A DNA stretch of 64,000 nucleotides. Origin: Wenzhouxiangella sp. 15190 (GTDB lineage Bacteria > Pseudomonadota > Gammaproteobacteria > Xanthomonadales > Wenzhouxiangellaceae). Within the stretch, counting starts at the first letter, position 1. The number at the start of each line of letters is the position of its first letter. A model generated the notes under the pieces. It saw only the letters and a list, made by a program, of their open reading frames with translations, did not search any database and was not told the origin of the DNA. Location: assembly GCF_003417465.1 (NCBI RefSeq), contig NZ_QVMV01000020.1, positions 101,528-165,527 of the forward strand. Reading direction: 5' to 3'. Below, in pieces: positions 39,951 to 50,645 of this stretch. A program made the translations under genes and the position numbers.

Positions 39951-40432
39951 ATCGCCTCGAAGCGATTCTCCGAGCGGTTCTTGCGCACGGTCTTCGGGTC
40001 CCAGATGCGACCGTTCATGACGATCCACACGCCTGGCGGCAGGGCCTGGACCGCCCCGACGGCGCAGCCGATATTGAATACGGCATCCGAGTCGATGAAG
40101 CGCGCGGGGTTGAGTGCGCCGGTCAGGACAATGACGCGATCGCCCACGTCTCCCAAGGTCGCGGCCGTCTCGACCATGGTGTCGGTGCCGTGGGTGATCA
40201 GGTAGTGGCCGTCGGTGCTGGTCATCACCGCCTGACGCACCAGGTCGCGATCGGCCTCGGACATGTTGAGCGAGTCCTTGCGCATCAGTGCGCGAATTTC
40301 CCAGTCGAACGCAACATTCATGGCCTCGAGAATGCGCCCGATCTCCGGTTCGCCGATCTGGTAGTCGGATTTGTCGTCGTAGTAGATCTTGTCGATCGTG
40401 CCGCCGGTCGTGAGGATGTTGAGTTTCTTCAA
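39947..40432 (-). CDS. Single-domain asparaginase-like protein
   Basis: About 161 residues from a TTG at 40430-40432, giving (M)KKLNILTTGGTIDKIYYDD; a GGAAAA lies just upstream. Longer readings would overlap the divergent gene and add unconserved sequence. The motifs TTGGTID (first catalytic Thr) and THGTDTMVET (second catalytic Thr with Asp) are those of the N-terminal domain of type I/II L-asparaginases. The C-terminal domain is missing: the protein stops after WIVMNGRIWDPKTVRKN, and the length is half the usual 330. Short proteins of this kind occur as a conserved family, so it may not be a broken gene. Activity is unknown. It is convergent with gcvT, overlapping by four bases. Confidence 0.8.
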   Translation of the reverse strand: MKKLNILTTGGTIDKIYYDDKSDYQIGEPEIGRILEAMNVAFDWEIRALMRKDSLNMSEADRDLVRQAVMTSTDGHYLITHGTDTMVETAATLGDVGDRVIVLTGALNPARFIDSDAVFNIGCAVGAVQALPPGVWIVMNGRIWDPKTVRKNRSENRFEAI

Positions 40433-40508
40433 GGCGATTTTCCGATGGTTCTTTGCGTGCTGTGGGTGAATGCGCGAATGACGCAAGCCATCGAGTAGTA
40501 TAGCGGCC

Positions 40509-43121
40509 ATGAGATACGGCCCGACGAGCGTTTGCCTGGGATTCACATTGGCGCTGCTGATCTTCAGCGTACCTGCGCCCGCACAACCGGTGCCCGAGAA
40601 TGTGCTGGCCCTGCACTGGCATCCGGCGACTGCCGATCAGGCCCGAAACAGGACGCTGGCCGCGGCGGCCTGGCTCGAGCGTGGCGGGGAGCCGAGCGAA
40701 TGGCCACAGGCTGTCGAAGCGATCGCGTTGCGGCTTCAGCCCGCGATCGGGCGCACGGGACCGGTGCAGGTCTCGCTGATGGATGGATTGATGGCCTGGC
40801 TGGTTCGCCAGCGCGAGTTCAATCTCGGCCAGTCGGATGCAAGCTTTCCCGAACCCGAACTGGCCGGCGTGGCCGAATTGCTCGAGCGCGAGCAAATCGC
40901 CGGCGAGCTGGCCCGGATGCGGGTTGTCGCTGCCTACCGTGCCAAGGGAATCTGGGACCGCGTGGCCGAGGTCCTGGGGGAAGAAGATCGGACTTCGCTC
41001 ACCGACTACTGGCGACCCTTGCTCGAGGAGTTCGACGGCATCGGCGAAGCCGGGGCCGAAACGGCCGTTTCGCACGCACGCGAGCAGGCCGGGCGCGTGC
41101 GGGATTTGTCTGCGGTTGATGCAACGGCCGAGCGCCTTCCGATACGGGATGCCATTTTGCGTGCCGAGGCTCGTCAGGCCTGGCAGGCAGGGCGATTGCT
41201 CGACAGCGTGTGGTTCACGTTTGAAGGGCTGGCCAGGCTGACCCAGCACGATGGTTCGCCCAGCACCATGGCCGCCGAATGGTCGGACTGGCTCGAATCG
41301 ATCGAGACAGGCCGGGAAGAGGCCGTGCGCCTGGTCGATATGGACCTGCCCGTCATACTGGCCATGCTCGGCGATGCCGCCGACTATCTGGCCTCGCCCG
41401 ACCAGGCCACCCAGTCGGCACTTGTCGAGTTGGCCGATACCTATGCTCGTCTGGCGCTGTTCGCTCCGGATCTGGCTTTCTACCTGGATCAGCCGGTTCG
41501 AGAGCGGGTGCGACGGGTCATTGCCAACTGCAACCCCGATCCCCTCCTGGTCGGGCCGTTGCCGCGAGAGGTTTTCGAACGCTGTGCCCGTAATCTCGAG
41601 GAAATGCTCACGAGCGAACTGGTCAGCGAAGAACTGGTCGGTGAAGCCCAGGGGCCGTTTGCCGCGGAATTCCTGCGCCGTGAATTCGGCCTGGTGAGCT
41701 GGCAGCGCGCAGCCTATCTCGATGGGCACTTCAACTGGCTGCTCGAAGCGCAGTGCCAGCCGCCTGGATGGGTCAACGTGCTCGAGTGGTCACTGCTGGT
41801 CGATCATCTGGTGCGCTGGGTGTCGCAGCGGCCGGTATTTTTCACCGGCGGCGCCTGGCGCGATACCGTCGATGGACTCGCCGGGCAAATGCGCCAGCAG
41901 GCAACTGCCAACGTCGAATGGATCGACTGCATTACCGGTCGGGGGGGGCGTCGTCGTGATCCGGTGATTCGCCTGCTGACCCGACACCGCGCTGCGCTCG
42001 GTGAGGTCGACCGTCTGATCAGTGAGGCGAGAGCGGATTTCTACGAGGCCAATACGCGCCCGGGGGCCGACATCGATCTCGACGGTACCGCCGACCAGGT
42101 CACGGCATACCGGCCGCAGGGTCTTACCATCGGGCCATGCCCGGAAGCCAACACCTGCGGCGCCCGCGTCGAGTTGCCGGCCAGCCGGGCCGTGCTGGGG
42201 TTGTTTCCCAATGCTTTCCTTCTGGCCGATCAGGTCGGCATGGGCGAGCTGCGGCTGTGTTACGACCAGGTCCGCTGGGTGGAACGCGCCATGGAGCCCG
42301 CTCGCAGGCGGGCGAGCCGGGTTGCAAACTACTTCGGCCGCCTGAGTTTCGACCTGGTCGGCACTTTCCGGAGCGATGAGAAAGACCGGACGGTGTTTCG
42401 CTACCGCCTGACAGACAGCGAAACCAGCCACTATCTGTTCGCCGCCGAGAGCGAAAGCATTCTCGCGCAGGATTGTCCGGTCGAGCAGGTCGGCAAGGCC
42501 GTGGCGAGCGAGCTACCCCAGGGTCATCCGGGCCTGGTTCCCAATCGGCTGACCTATTTCGCCAGCACACCGACCACGCCGGAGACCAAACTGCTGGCCA
42601 ACTGGAATCAGGGTGCCGAGTGGCGTGACTGGTTCGTCACGGTCCGGCGCGTGACCGAGATCGAGACCGCTGACCCGGCCGACATGGAGGTGGCCGTTCA
42701 GGCGCGGCTGGCCGAACTTCGCGCGCAGCGCGAGCGGCAGTTGCTTGCACCACTGATCAATCCACCGCAAGCGGGAGACGAATCTCAGCTGGCGCTTGCG
42801 ATGGCTCGCGTGGTCGATACCGCGGCCCTGCTTCGCCGCGTACTCGAGTTGCACTATCCGCGCATCATCCGCCAGCACGCGCCGGTCCGTGCGATGCTGG
42901 CTGGTACACAGGGTTTGATCACACGCGACCGTGTTCGTCGATTGCGTGATGATGGTGTCGTCGCCAGCCGCATACCGGGCCTGGGGCTGGATCGGGCCGA
43001 ACGTCTGCGCCGGGCCTGGATGAATCTCCCCGAGTCGCTGCGTGAACAGGGGCAACGCGCGCCGGAAATCGACTACGGCCTGGAACGGCTGGCCCGGCTT
43101 GAGCGCGAAATGACGCCCTGA
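40509..43121 (+). CDS. Large exported protein of unknown function (870 aa)
   Basis: 870 residues from the ATG at 40509. A signal peptide (LGFTLALLIFSVPAPAQ, cleavage near 26) predicts export. The body is mainly helical, rich in Glu, Arg and Ala, with repeated tryptophans. A central segment GADIDLDGTADQVTAYRPQG (about 518-537) resembles a calcium-binding DxDxDG loop found in repeat-in-domain proteins. A C-terminal ERLRRAWMNLPESLREQG region looks like a helix-hairpin. I recognise no named family. It is divergent from the asparaginase-like gene, with a short 76-base gap, and followed convergently by the DUF2069 gene. It could be a periplasmic scaffold, but that is a guess. Confidence 0.6.
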   Translation: MRYGPTSVCLGFTLALLIFSVPAPAQPVPENVLALHWHPATADQARNRTLAAAAWLERGGEPSEWPQAVEAIALRLQPAIGRTGPVQVSLMDGLMAWLVRQREFNLGQSDASFPEPELAGVAELLEREQIAGELARMRVVAAYRAKGIWDRVAEVLGEEDRTSLTDYWRPLLEEFDGIGEAGAETAVSHAREQAGRVRDLSAVDATAERLPIRDAILRAEARQAWQAGRLLDSVWFTFEGLARLTQHDGSPSTMAAEWSDWLESIETGREEAVRLVDMDLPVILAMLGDAADYLASPDQATQSALVELADTYARLALFAPDLAFYLDQPVRERVRRVIANCNPDPLLVGPLPREVFERCARNLEEMLTSELVSEELVGEAQGPFAAEFLRREFGLVSWQRAAYLDGHFNWLLEAQCQPPGWVNVLEWSLLVDHLVRWVSQRPVFFTGGAWRDTVDGLAGQMRQQATANVEWIDCITGRGGRRRDPVIRLLTRHRAALGEVDRLISEARADFYEANTRPGADIDLDGTADQVTAYRPQGLTIGPCPEANTCGARVELPASRAVLGLFPNAFLLADQVGMGELRLCYDQVRWVERAMEPARRRASRVANYFGRLSFDLVGTFRSDEKDRTVFRYRLTDSETSHYLFAAESESILAQDCPVEQVGKAVASELPQGHPGLVPNRLTYFASTPTTPETKLLANWNQGAEWRDWFVTVRRVTEIETADPADMEVAVQARLAELRAQRERQLLAPLINPPQAGDESQLALAMARVVDTAALLRRVLELHYPRIIRQHAPVRAMLAGTQGLITRDRVRRLRDDGVVASRIPGLGLDRAERLRRAWMNLPESLREQGQRAPEIDYGLERLARLEREMTP

Positions 43122-43140
43122 CGTTCGTGACCGGTCGGAC

Positions 43141-43475
43141 TCAGCGCGCCTGCCCTCGCCCGAAGCGAATCGCGGAGATCGCCGTGAAGTACATGCCGAT
43201 GAGCACGACCTGGATCATGGCCGGCAAGCGCGCGGCCGGATTGACCCAGGCCTCGGAGACGGCCAGGCAGAAGTGCACCAGCAGTATGCAGCCGGCCACC
43301 ACCAGGGCCGCTTTGTTCAGGCGCCAAACGAAGGGCAGGGCGATTAACAGGGGCAGGCCCATGATCGCGATGGCCATCCAGGCCGGCATCAGTTCCGGCG
43401 GTGCCAGCCAGCCGAACCAGACCGGCTGAAGCACGATCAGTCCGACCAGAGACCAGCGGCAGGCGCCCGGACCCA

Positions 43476-43476
<1 letters not shown>
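43141..43476 (-). CDS. DUF2069 family inner-membrane protein
   Basis: 111 residues from the ATG at 43474-43476, beginning MGPGACRWSLVGLIVLQPVW. Four hydrophobic segments fill most of the length, and a short polar tail ends IRFGRGQAR. Size, topology and position directly after wrbA match DUF2069 proteins, which in Pseudomonas and many gammaproteobacteria follow arsC-wrbA. The start codon overlaps the wrbA stop by one base (TGATG), so it is probably the last gene of arsC-wrbA-DUF2069. Function is unknown. Confidence 0.82.
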
Positions 43477-44417
<941 letters not shown>

Positions 44418-44419
<2 letters not shown>

Positions 44420-45752
44420 GAATTCATCCGAATCTCGACAGGACAGAAAGCGTAGCGTACCCGCTCGGGACGCGGTGTCAACGCAGCCGGCGCCGACCTG
44501 GCTGGATGCATTGATCGATCCGGGCTGGTTGCGCGCCTTCGGGCAGCATCTGTGGCGCCATTTTCGCGAAGACCGCAGCTTCGAGGCAGCCGCTGCCCTG
44601 AGCTATACCAGCCTGCTCGCGCTGGTACCGTTGATGGCGGTGATGCTCGGCGTGATCTCGGCTTTTCCGGTGTTCGATCAGTGGGCGACTGAACTGGAGA
44701 GCTATATCTTCTCCAATTTCGTGCCGGCCGCCGGCGATGCCGTCCAGGAACACCTCAATCAGTTCGTCGAGCGCACCGCCGGGCTGACCGGGGCGGGCAC
44801 GATCTTCTTGATCATCACCGCACTGTTGCTGATGTCGACCATCGAGCGCAGTTTCAACCGGATCTGGCGCGTGGCCAAACCGCGCGGAATCGCCGGCCGT
44901 TTGCTGACCTACTGGTCGGTGCTCACGCTCGGACCGTTGCTGATGGGCGCTTCCCTGGCGCTCACCTCCTATCTCGCGGCCGTGCCGCTGCTGGCGCCGG
45001 AGGCCGTGCGCGGTGTGCTGCAGGCTTTCTTCCTCAACCTCACCCCCTTCTTCGTGGCCATGATCGGTTTTGCCCTGGTCTTTCTGGTGGTGCCCAACCG
45101 GACGGTGCGTCTGCGACACGCCTTGGCCGGCGCCTTTATGTCGGCTGTGTTGTTCGAACTGGCCAAGCGCGGCTTCGTGCTTTACGTGACGCATTTCCCG
45201 ACCTATGAAAAACTTTACGGTGCCCTGGCCGCGGTGCCGATTTTCCTGGTATGGATCTATGTTTCCTGGGTGGTGGTCCTGCTGGGCGCGAGCGTGGCCG
45301 CGGCACTGACGACCTTCAACTACCGCAAGAGCGACTGGCGCTGGTCGAACCGGCATGAACTGGTACTGGCGCTGCGCCTGCTGGGGCATTTCTGGCATGC
45401 CCAGCGACAGGGCCGGGCGCTGTCGCAGCCTGATCTGCTATCGCGCGAACCGGCCGCCAGCGATTCGCAGATCGGGCGGATTCTGGACTGGTTCCACCAG
45501 GCCGGCTTCATTCATCCCGACGACAACGGCGACTGGCTGCTTTCGACGGATCTCGAAGACATCACGCTGGCGGAACTCTATTGCGCCGGACCGTTCATAC
45601 TGCCCATCGGCGAGCTGCAGTCGGTTCCCGTCGAGAGTCATTGGGATCGCGCGATCGTCGATAGCCTGCAGGCGGTCGACGAGGCCGGTCGGCCGGCCAT
45701 GAACCGATCGATCAAGGCATTGCTGAAGTTTCAGGTAGGAGAACTTTCATGA
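44418..45752 (+). CDS. YihY/BrkB family inner-membrane protein with C-terminal winged-helix-like region
   Basis: 444 residues from the ATG at 44418; a GTG nine bases earlier is an alternative. The BrkB/YihY domain covers about 35-300 with six membrane segments and the signature ALSYTSLLALVPLMAV. SFNRIWRV and the loop LYVTHFPTYEKLYGALAAVP are also typical. The C-terminal ~110 residues (DSQIGRILDWFHQAGFIHPDD) look like a winged-helix regulatory domain. The family was once misnamed ribonuclease BN; its role is unclear. It overlaps the thioredoxin gene downstream by four bases. Confidence 0.88.
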
Positions 45753-46198
45753 GATTCGTATGGGTCGTGCTCGTATTGCTGGCCAGCCCGGTCGTCGCCG
45801 AAGTCGATTTCGAGTTGCCGGCGCTCGATGGCGACCGGCACAGGCTGTCCGATTACCGCGGCCAGTGGGTGGTGGTCAACTACTGGGCAACCTGGTGCAA
45901 GCCCTGCCGCAAGGAAATTCCCGACCTGTCTGAAATGCACGACAGCCGTGAAGACATCACCGTGCTCGGGCTGGCTTTCGAGGATACCGATCCGGCCGAC
46001 TTCAAGCAGTTCCTTAAATCCTACCCGGCCAGCTATCCGGTTCTTCTGGTCGATGTCTACGATCCGCCGGCCGACCTGGGTCCGCCACGTGTGCTCCCGA
46101 CGACCCATCTCATCGACGGCGAGGGCGCCATGGTCGAGACCTGGCTGGGACCGGTCACCAGCGAAATGATCACGGAGTGGATCGATGAGCAAGAGTGA
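45749..46198 (+). CDS. TlpA-like periplasmic thioredoxin
   Basis: 149 residues with a signal peptide (FVWVVLVLLASPVVA). A thioredoxin fold follows with the active site WCKPC (Cys 50 and Cys 53) and the cis-proline region RVLPTTHLIDGEG. This is a TlpA/ResA-type disulfide reductase acting in the periplasm. It could maintain apocytochrome c or other thiols reduced; the specific target is unknown. It overlaps yihY upstream and acylphosphatase downstream (14 bases), so yihY-tlpA-acyP form a compact transcription unit. Confidence 0.9.
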   Translation: MRFVWVVLVLLASPVVAEVDFELPALDGDRHRLSDYRGQWVVVNYWATWCKPCRKEIPDLSEMHDSREDITVLGLAFEDTDPADFKQFLKSYPASYPVLLVDVYDPPADLGPPRVLPTTHLIDGEGAMVETWLGPVTSEMITEWIDEQE

Positions 46199-46460
46199 GA
46201 CGCGCAAATGGCTGATTTCCGGCCGCGTTCAGGGCGTTTTCTTTCGCGAATCGACGCGCCGCCAGGCCGAACCGCTGGGCCTGTCAGGCCACGCCGTCAA
46301 TTTACCCGATGGCCGGGTCGAGGTGGTGGCCACGGGCTCCCCTTCGGCGCTCGATGAACTCGAGCGCTGGCTGCATGATGGCCCCTCGGCGGCGCGTGTC
46401 GACAAGATCGAACAGGCCCAGGCACCCGAGCGCGTCTCTCCCGGTTTCTTGACCGGCTGA
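46185..46460 (+). CDS. acyP: Acylphosphatase
   Basis: 91 residues. The signature GRVQGVFFRESTRRQA has the catalytic Arg 21, and HAVNLPDGRVEVVATG has the catalytic Asn 39. The C-terminal PSAARVDKIE is also typical. The enzyme hydrolyses acyl phosphates such as acetyl phosphate. It overlaps the thioredoxin gene by 14 bases. After its stop, 152 bases before rnhB hold no recognised gene. Confidence 0.93.
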   Translation: MSKSETRKWLISGRVQGVFFRESTRRQAEPLGLSGHAVNLPDGRVEVVATGSPSALDELERWLHDGPSAARVDKIEQAQAPERVSPGFLTG

Positions 46461-46612
46461 AGCTCTGGCAGGCCCGGACTAGAACGAAGCTAGCCGGATG
46501 CCAGCATCAGGTCGGCCGGAACATCGAGCTGAAGGCGGCTTTCGCCCGGCTCGAGCACAGCGGCCGTCTGGGCCATTGCCGTGTTCTCACGGACCTTCGG
46601 ATCCGAGTTTCC

Positions 46613-47200
46613 TTAGAAAAGGGAGGCCTGGTGCACGGGACGGAAACTGCGACGGTGGGCCGGACAGGGACCGTGGATCTCGAGGGCCGCCAGGTGCGCG
46701 GCCGTGGCATAGCCCTTGTGCCGGTCGAAGCCGTAATGCGGCCACTGCTCGTGGAGTTCGAGCATCAGGGCATCACGGTGAACCTTGGCCAGGATACTGG
46801 CCGCCGAGATGGCTCGGTCGAGCCGGTCGCCGCCGATCACGGTCTGCACCGGCCAGGGCAGTCGGGGCGAACGATCGCCGTCGATCCTGACCAGCACGGG
46901 ATCGAGGGCGAGGGCTTCGAGCGCTTCGCGCATGGCCTGCAAAGTGGCCTGGAGAATGTTGAGGCGGTCGATCTCGCCCGGCTCGACGACCGCCAAACCC
47001 CAGGCGACGGCTCGTTGGCGGACGCTGTCGGCGAGCTTCTCGCGGCGCGCGGCCGACAATTGCTTGGAATCGGCCAGCCCGGTGATCGGACGTCGTGGGT
47101 CGAGCACCACGGCCGCGGCGACGACGGGGCCGGCCAGCGGTCCGCGGCCGGCCTCGTCGACGCCGGCGATCGGGCCGGTGCAGACGTCAGCGGTGGTCAT
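46613..47200 (-). CDS. rnhB: Ribonuclease HII
   Basis: 195 residues. The catalytic acidic residues sit in [14 protein letters not shown] (Asp 15, Glu 16), in RIDGDRSP and in [26 protein letters not shown] is a further family hallmark. RNase HII cuts RNA in RNA:DNA hybrids and removes ribonucleotides from DNA. It overlaps lpxB by 14 bases and ends the large lpx-containing operon, as in many gammaproteobacteria. dnaE, which often follows, is absent. Confidence 0.95.
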   Translation of the reverse strand: MTTADVCTGPIAGVDEAGRGPLAGPVVAAAVVLDPRRPITGLADSKQLSAARREKLADSVRQRAVAWGLAVVEPGEIDRLNILQATLQAMREALEALALDPVLVRIDGDRSPRLPWPVQTVIGGDRLDRAISAASILAKVHRDALMLELHEQWPHYGFDRHKGYATAAHLAALEIHGPCPAHRRSFRPVHQASLF

Positions 47201-48344
47201 GATGGATCAGGTCCAGCAGGGCGCTGGCCGCATTCTTGCTCGCGCCCGCGGCCAGTTCCCTGCGACAACGCTTGGCTGCCGCTTGGTAAGCAGCCAGACG
47301 GCCGCTGTCGTCGATCCAGGCCAGCGCCTCACGCCCGAGCGCTTCCGGCCGCGCCTGCTGCTGAACGAATTCCGGCACCAGTGCGCGGCCCTGCAGGATG
47401 TTGGGCAGTGCGATGAACTGTGAGCGCACCAGGCGCAGGCCGCGGAGCAGCCAGTAGGTAGCCGGTGCGAGGCGGTAGTAGACGACCAGCGGGCATTCGA
47501 GCAGGAAAGCCTCGAGCGTTGCCGTGCCCGAAGCGCTAACGGCCGCGTCGGCTTCGGCCAGGCCTTCGCGCGTTTGGGCACAAACTACCTCGACGCCCGC
47601 CTGCCTCAGGGGCTCACCGACGAGGCGGTCGATTAACTCGCGGTGGGCTTCGCGGGCAAGCAGCATGGTCAGTCCCAGAGCCGGACGGTGCTGTCTCAGC
47701 CAGCCGGCGGTCTCGGCCAGCAGCTCGGCATGACGTTCGATTTCACCGCGTCGGCTGCCGGGAAGCAGGACGATCCTGTTCCCTTGCCCTGTTTTCGATT
47801 TTCGCCCGTCGAGCAGCCGAGGCAGGCTCGCGATTTCGTCTGCCAGAGGGTGGCCGACGAAGCGGCTGGCGAGGCCGTGGGCGCGAAAAAGAGCCGGTTC
47901 AAACGGGAAAAGCGTCAGCAGCAGATCAGTAGAACGGGCCACCGAGGCCGCCCGACCCGGGCGCCAGGCCCAGACCGTGGGTGCGACGTATTGCACCGTG
48001 CGCAGTCCCCGGCGACGAAGCTGACGGGCCAGGCGCAGATTGAAGTCGGGGGCATCGATGCCGACGAATGCATCCGGCTGCCATTCCAGGATACGCTGCC
48101 GAAGTTTGCGACGGAATCGAAACAGGCGCGGCAGGTGGCGCAGAACCTCGGTCAGGCCCATGACGTTGAGTTCGTCAAGATCGAACCAGCCCGTGACGCC
48201 GGAGTCTCGCATGGCCTCGCCGGCCACGCCGGCCAGTTCGATGTCGGGATCCTGCTGCTTCAACTGCCGCGCCAGGCTGGCCCCCAGGGCATCGCCGGAG
48301 GCTTCGCCGGCAACGAGCACGATGCGCGGGGGCCGGCGGTTCAC
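47187..48344 (-). CDS. lpxB: Lipid-A-disaccharide synthase
   Basis: 385 residues from a GTG at 48342-48344, giving (M)[20 protein letters not shown], the standard LpxB N-terminus. Other family blocks are [52 protein letters not shown] and [15 protein letters not shown]. It is a GT19 glycosyltransferase that joins lipid X with UDP-2,3-diacylglucosamine to form the lipid A disaccharide at the membrane. It lies ten bases after lpxA and overlaps rnhB. Confidence 0.96.
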   Translation of the reverse strand: MNRRPPRIVLVAGEASGDALGASLARQLKQQDPDIELAGVAGEAMRDSGVTGWFDLDELNVMGLTEVLRHLPRLFRFRRKLRQRILEWQPDAFVGIDAPDFNLRLARQLRRRGLRTVQYVAPTVWAWRPGRAASVARSTDLLLTLFPFEPALFRAHGLASRFVGHPLADEIASLPRLLDGRKSKTGQGNRIVLLPGSRRGEIERHAELLAETAGWLRQHRPALGLTMLLAREAHRELIDRLVGEPLRQAGVEVVCAQTREGLAEADAAVSASGTATLEAFLLECPLVVYYRLAPATYWLLRGLRLVRSQFIALPNILQGRALVPEFVQQQARPEALGREALAWIDDSGRLAAYQAAAKRCRRELAAGASKNAASALLDLIHHDHR

Positions 48345-48354
48345 GCTGCAGTAT

Positions 48355-49125
48355 TCAGCGCAGCAGCCCGCGCTGGCTGTTCTGGATGGAATCGAGCATC
48401 AGCTGGAGTTCCGGCTGTTCGCCAACGCGCCGGCGCAACTCGGCAATGGCTTCGTCACGCTGCATGCCCTTGCGGTAGATCAGCCGGTAGGCTTCGCGAA
48501 TATTGCGAATCTGCGCCGCCTCGAAGCCGCGGCGCTTGAGTCCCTCGGCGTTGATGCCGCGCGGTCTAGGCGGCTGGCCGGAGACCATGACGTAGGCCGG
48601 TACGTCCTGATTGACGCCACCGTACATGCCGAGAAAGGCGTGCGCGCCGATACGACAGAACTGGTGTGCACCGGAATAGCCGGCGAAGATGACCCAGTCG
48701 CCGACGATCACATGACCGGCCAGGGTCGCGCCGTTGGCAAAAACCGTATGCGAGCCCACCTGGCAGTCGTGCGCAACATGGCTGTAGGCCATCAGCCAGT
48801 TGTCGTCGCCGATGCGGGTCACGCCGACGTCGTCGGAGGTGCCGCGGTTGATGGTGACGTACTCGCGGATGGTGTTGTCGCGGCCAATTTCGACAGCCGT
48901 GTCCTCGCCGGCGTATTTCTTATCCTGCGGCGCCTCGCCCACGGAAGCAAACTGGTAGATGCGGCAATTCTCGCCGATGCTCGTGCGGCCGTTGATGACC
49001 ACGTGCGGGCCGATCCAGCAGTGGTCGCCGATGACGACCTCCGGCCCGATCACGCTGTAGGCGCCGACCGACACGTTGTCGCCGAGATGAGCGCCGTCTT
49101 CGATGATGGCGGTGTGATGAATCAT
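48355..49125 (-). CDS. lpxA: UDP-N-acetylglucosamine acyltransferase LpxA
   Basis: 256 residues made of left-handed parallel beta-helix hexapeptides (IIEDGAHLGDNVSVGAYSVI). The catalytic His lies in MAYSHVAHDCQVG. The C-terminal helical domain has HQFCRIGAHAFLGMYGGVNQDVP and AYRLIYRKGM. It performs the first step of lipid A synthesis, adding a 3-hydroxyacyl chain to UDP-GlcNAc. The gene overlaps fabZ by four bases, which is important because both enzymes compete for hydroxyacyl-ACP. Confidence 0.96.
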   Translation of the reverse strand: MIHHTAIIEDGAHLGDNVSVGAYSVIGPEVVIGDHCWIGPHVVINGRTSIGENCRIYQFASVGEAPQDKKYAGEDTAVEIGRDNTIREYVTINRGTSDDVGVTRIGDDNWLMAYSHVAHDCQVGSHTVFANGATLAGHVIVGDWVIFAGYSGAHQFCRIGAHAFLGMYGGVNQDVPAYVMVSGQPPRPRGINAEGLKRRGFEAAQIRNIREAYRLIYRKGMQRDEAIAELRRRVGEQPELQLMLDSIQNSQRGLLR

Positions 49126-49589
49126 GGCGTCGGATCGGGACGGGCGGCGCAGAGGAGCTCGGCGCTGGCGGCCGGTTTGTCGTCGACAAGCACGGTAGCT
49201 TCATACAGGCCCATGTTGCGCATCAGGCGTTTCTGGGAGACCTCGAAGACGAGCTGGTCGCCGGGTACTACCACACGGTTGAAGCGCGCCTTGTCGATCT
49301 TGACCAGGTAGTAGAGCCGGTTGTCTTCGCCGTTCGCCTCGCGCGCCAGGTGCGCCAGACAGCCGGCGGCCTGGGCCATGGCCTCGAGCAGCAGGACGCC
49401 GGGCATGACCGGATGGCCGGGGAAATGCCCCTGGAAAAAGGGCTCGTTGATGGTCACGTTCTTCAGCGCCCGGATATGGGGCTTCCCGTCCAGCGAGTAG
49501 TCCAGCACCCGGTCCACCAGGAGGAACGGGTAGCGGTGAGGCAATAGTTCGAGAATCCTTTCGATATCGACCTGTTTGGTGTCGTTCAT
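49122..49589 (-). CDS. fabZ: 3-hydroxyacyl-ACP dehydratase FabZ
   Basis: 155 residues with the hotdog fold. HRYPFLLVDRVLDY is the N-terminal signature. The active-site helix GHFPGHPVMPGVLLLEAMAQ holds the catalytic His 55 and Glu 69. It dehydrates 3-hydroxyacyl-ACPs in fatty acid elongation. Its place between lpxD and lpxA is the classic gene order and balances phospholipid with lipid A synthesis. It overlaps lpxA by four bases. Confidence 0.96.
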   Translation of the reverse strand: MNDTKQVDIERILELLPHRYPFLLVDRVLDYSLDGKPHIRALKNVTINEPFFQGHFPGHPVMPGVLLLEAMAQAAGCLAHLAREANGEDNRLYYLVKIDKARFNRVVVPGDQLVFEVSQKRLMRNMGLYEATVLVDDKPAASAELLCAARPDPTP

Positions 49590-49609
49590 TGCGTTCTTGT
49601 CTTGATTGG

Positions 49610-50626
49610 TCAGGATTGATTTCGCTCCAGCCGGCGCAGGCGACGAACCCAGTCGTCGAGCTGCCCCAGACGGACCAGTATCCGCTTCCAGCGGGCATGC
49701 GGGCGTGCCGGTATGCCCGAACCGTATTCCCCCGGTTCGGTGATGGAATCGAGCACCGTGCTCATGGCGGTGATGACGACCTTGTCGCAGATGCTCAGAT
49801 GGCCGCCGATGCCGCAGGCGCCGGCGATCATGCAGTAACGCCCGATATGCGTCGATCCGGCAACACCGACACAGCCAGCAATGGCCGTGTGGGCCCCGAT
49901 ACGGACATTGTGGGCGATCTGGACCTGGTTATCCAGGCGTACGTCCTCGGCCAGTTCGGTGTCTTCGATGGCGCCGCGGTCGATGGTGGTGTTGGCGCCG
50001 ATCTCGCAGTCGTCGCCGATGACGACCGCGCCGAGCTGCGGCACCTTGATCCAGTGGCCGGCATCCATCGCCAGCCCGAAGCCGTCGGCGCCGATGACCA
50101 CGCCGGGATGCACCAGGACTCGCTGGCCGAGCTGACAACCCGGGCCGACGTAAACCCGCGCGAGAAGGCGGGAATCGTCACCGATACTCACATCGTCGTC
50201 GACGACGCAGCCCGGCCCGATAACCACGTTGGCGCCGATGTGTGCGCGTGTTCCGATGCTGACGTGCGGCCCGATACTGGCCGATGGATCGATGCTGGCA
50301 CGCTCGCCGACCACGGCGGTGGGATGCTTGCCGGGCTCGGTGCTGGCACGGGGGCTGAGCCAGGCGGCGACCTTCGCCCAGGTGGCGTAGGGATTGCTGC
50401 TGATCAGCGCGTTGCCGTCCCAGCGTTCGGCCAGGGCCTCTCCGATGATGACCGCACCGGCGCGGCACTCGGCCAGTTGAGTCGCATAGGACGGATTGGC
50501 CAGGAAACTGACGTCTTGCGGGCCGGCGGTGGCGAGGGTGGCCAGCGAACCAACGCGGTGGTCGGGGTCGCCGCGAAGTGTCAGGCCGAAACGGTCGGCC
50601 AGCGCCTTGAGCGTGGTGTCTTGCAT
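49610..50626 (-). CDS. lpxD: UDP-3-O-(3-hydroxyacyl)glucosamine N-acyltransferase LpxD
   Basis: 338 residues. An N-terminal uridine-binding domain (about 1-100) is followed by hexapeptide repeats from about 105 to 300 (ASIGPHVSIGTRAHIGANVV). The catalytic His is in VQIAHNVRIGAHTAIAGCVG. LpxD adds the N-linked acyl chain in the third step of lipid A synthesis. It lies between ompH and fabZ in the same direction, with 19-20 base gaps on each side. The family usually runs 340-345 residues. Confidence 0.96.
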   Translation of the reverse strand: MQDTTLKALADRFGLTLRGDPDHRVGSLATLATAGPQDVSFLANPSYATQLAECRAGAVIIGEALAERWDGNALISSNPYATWAKVAAWLSPRASTEPGKHPTAVVGERASIDPSASIGPHVSIGTRAHIGANVVIGPGCVVDDDVSIGDDSRLLARVYVGPGCQLGQRVLVHPGVVIGADGFGLAMDAGHWIKVPQLGAVVIGDDCEIGANTTIDRGAIEDTELAEDVRLDNQVQIAHNVRIGAHTAIAGCVGVAGSTHIGRYCMIAGACGIGGHLSICDKVVITAMSTVLDSITEPGEYGSGIPARPHARWKRILVRLGQLDDWVRRLRRLERNQS

Positions 50627-50645
50627 GCGCGTGTCCGGAATTGTC

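Noticed and set aside
39105..41729. 874-residue open frame on the minus strand
   Set aside because: It spans gcvT, the asparaginase-like gene and the 870-aa gene in the wrong frames. No domain is visible.
46490..46576. 29-codon frame after rnhB on the minus strand (MAQTAAVLEPGE start)
   Set aside because: It follows the rnhB stop in frame, has no ribosome-binding site and resembles no known peptide. It may be a remnant of a longer ancestral end but cannot be supported.
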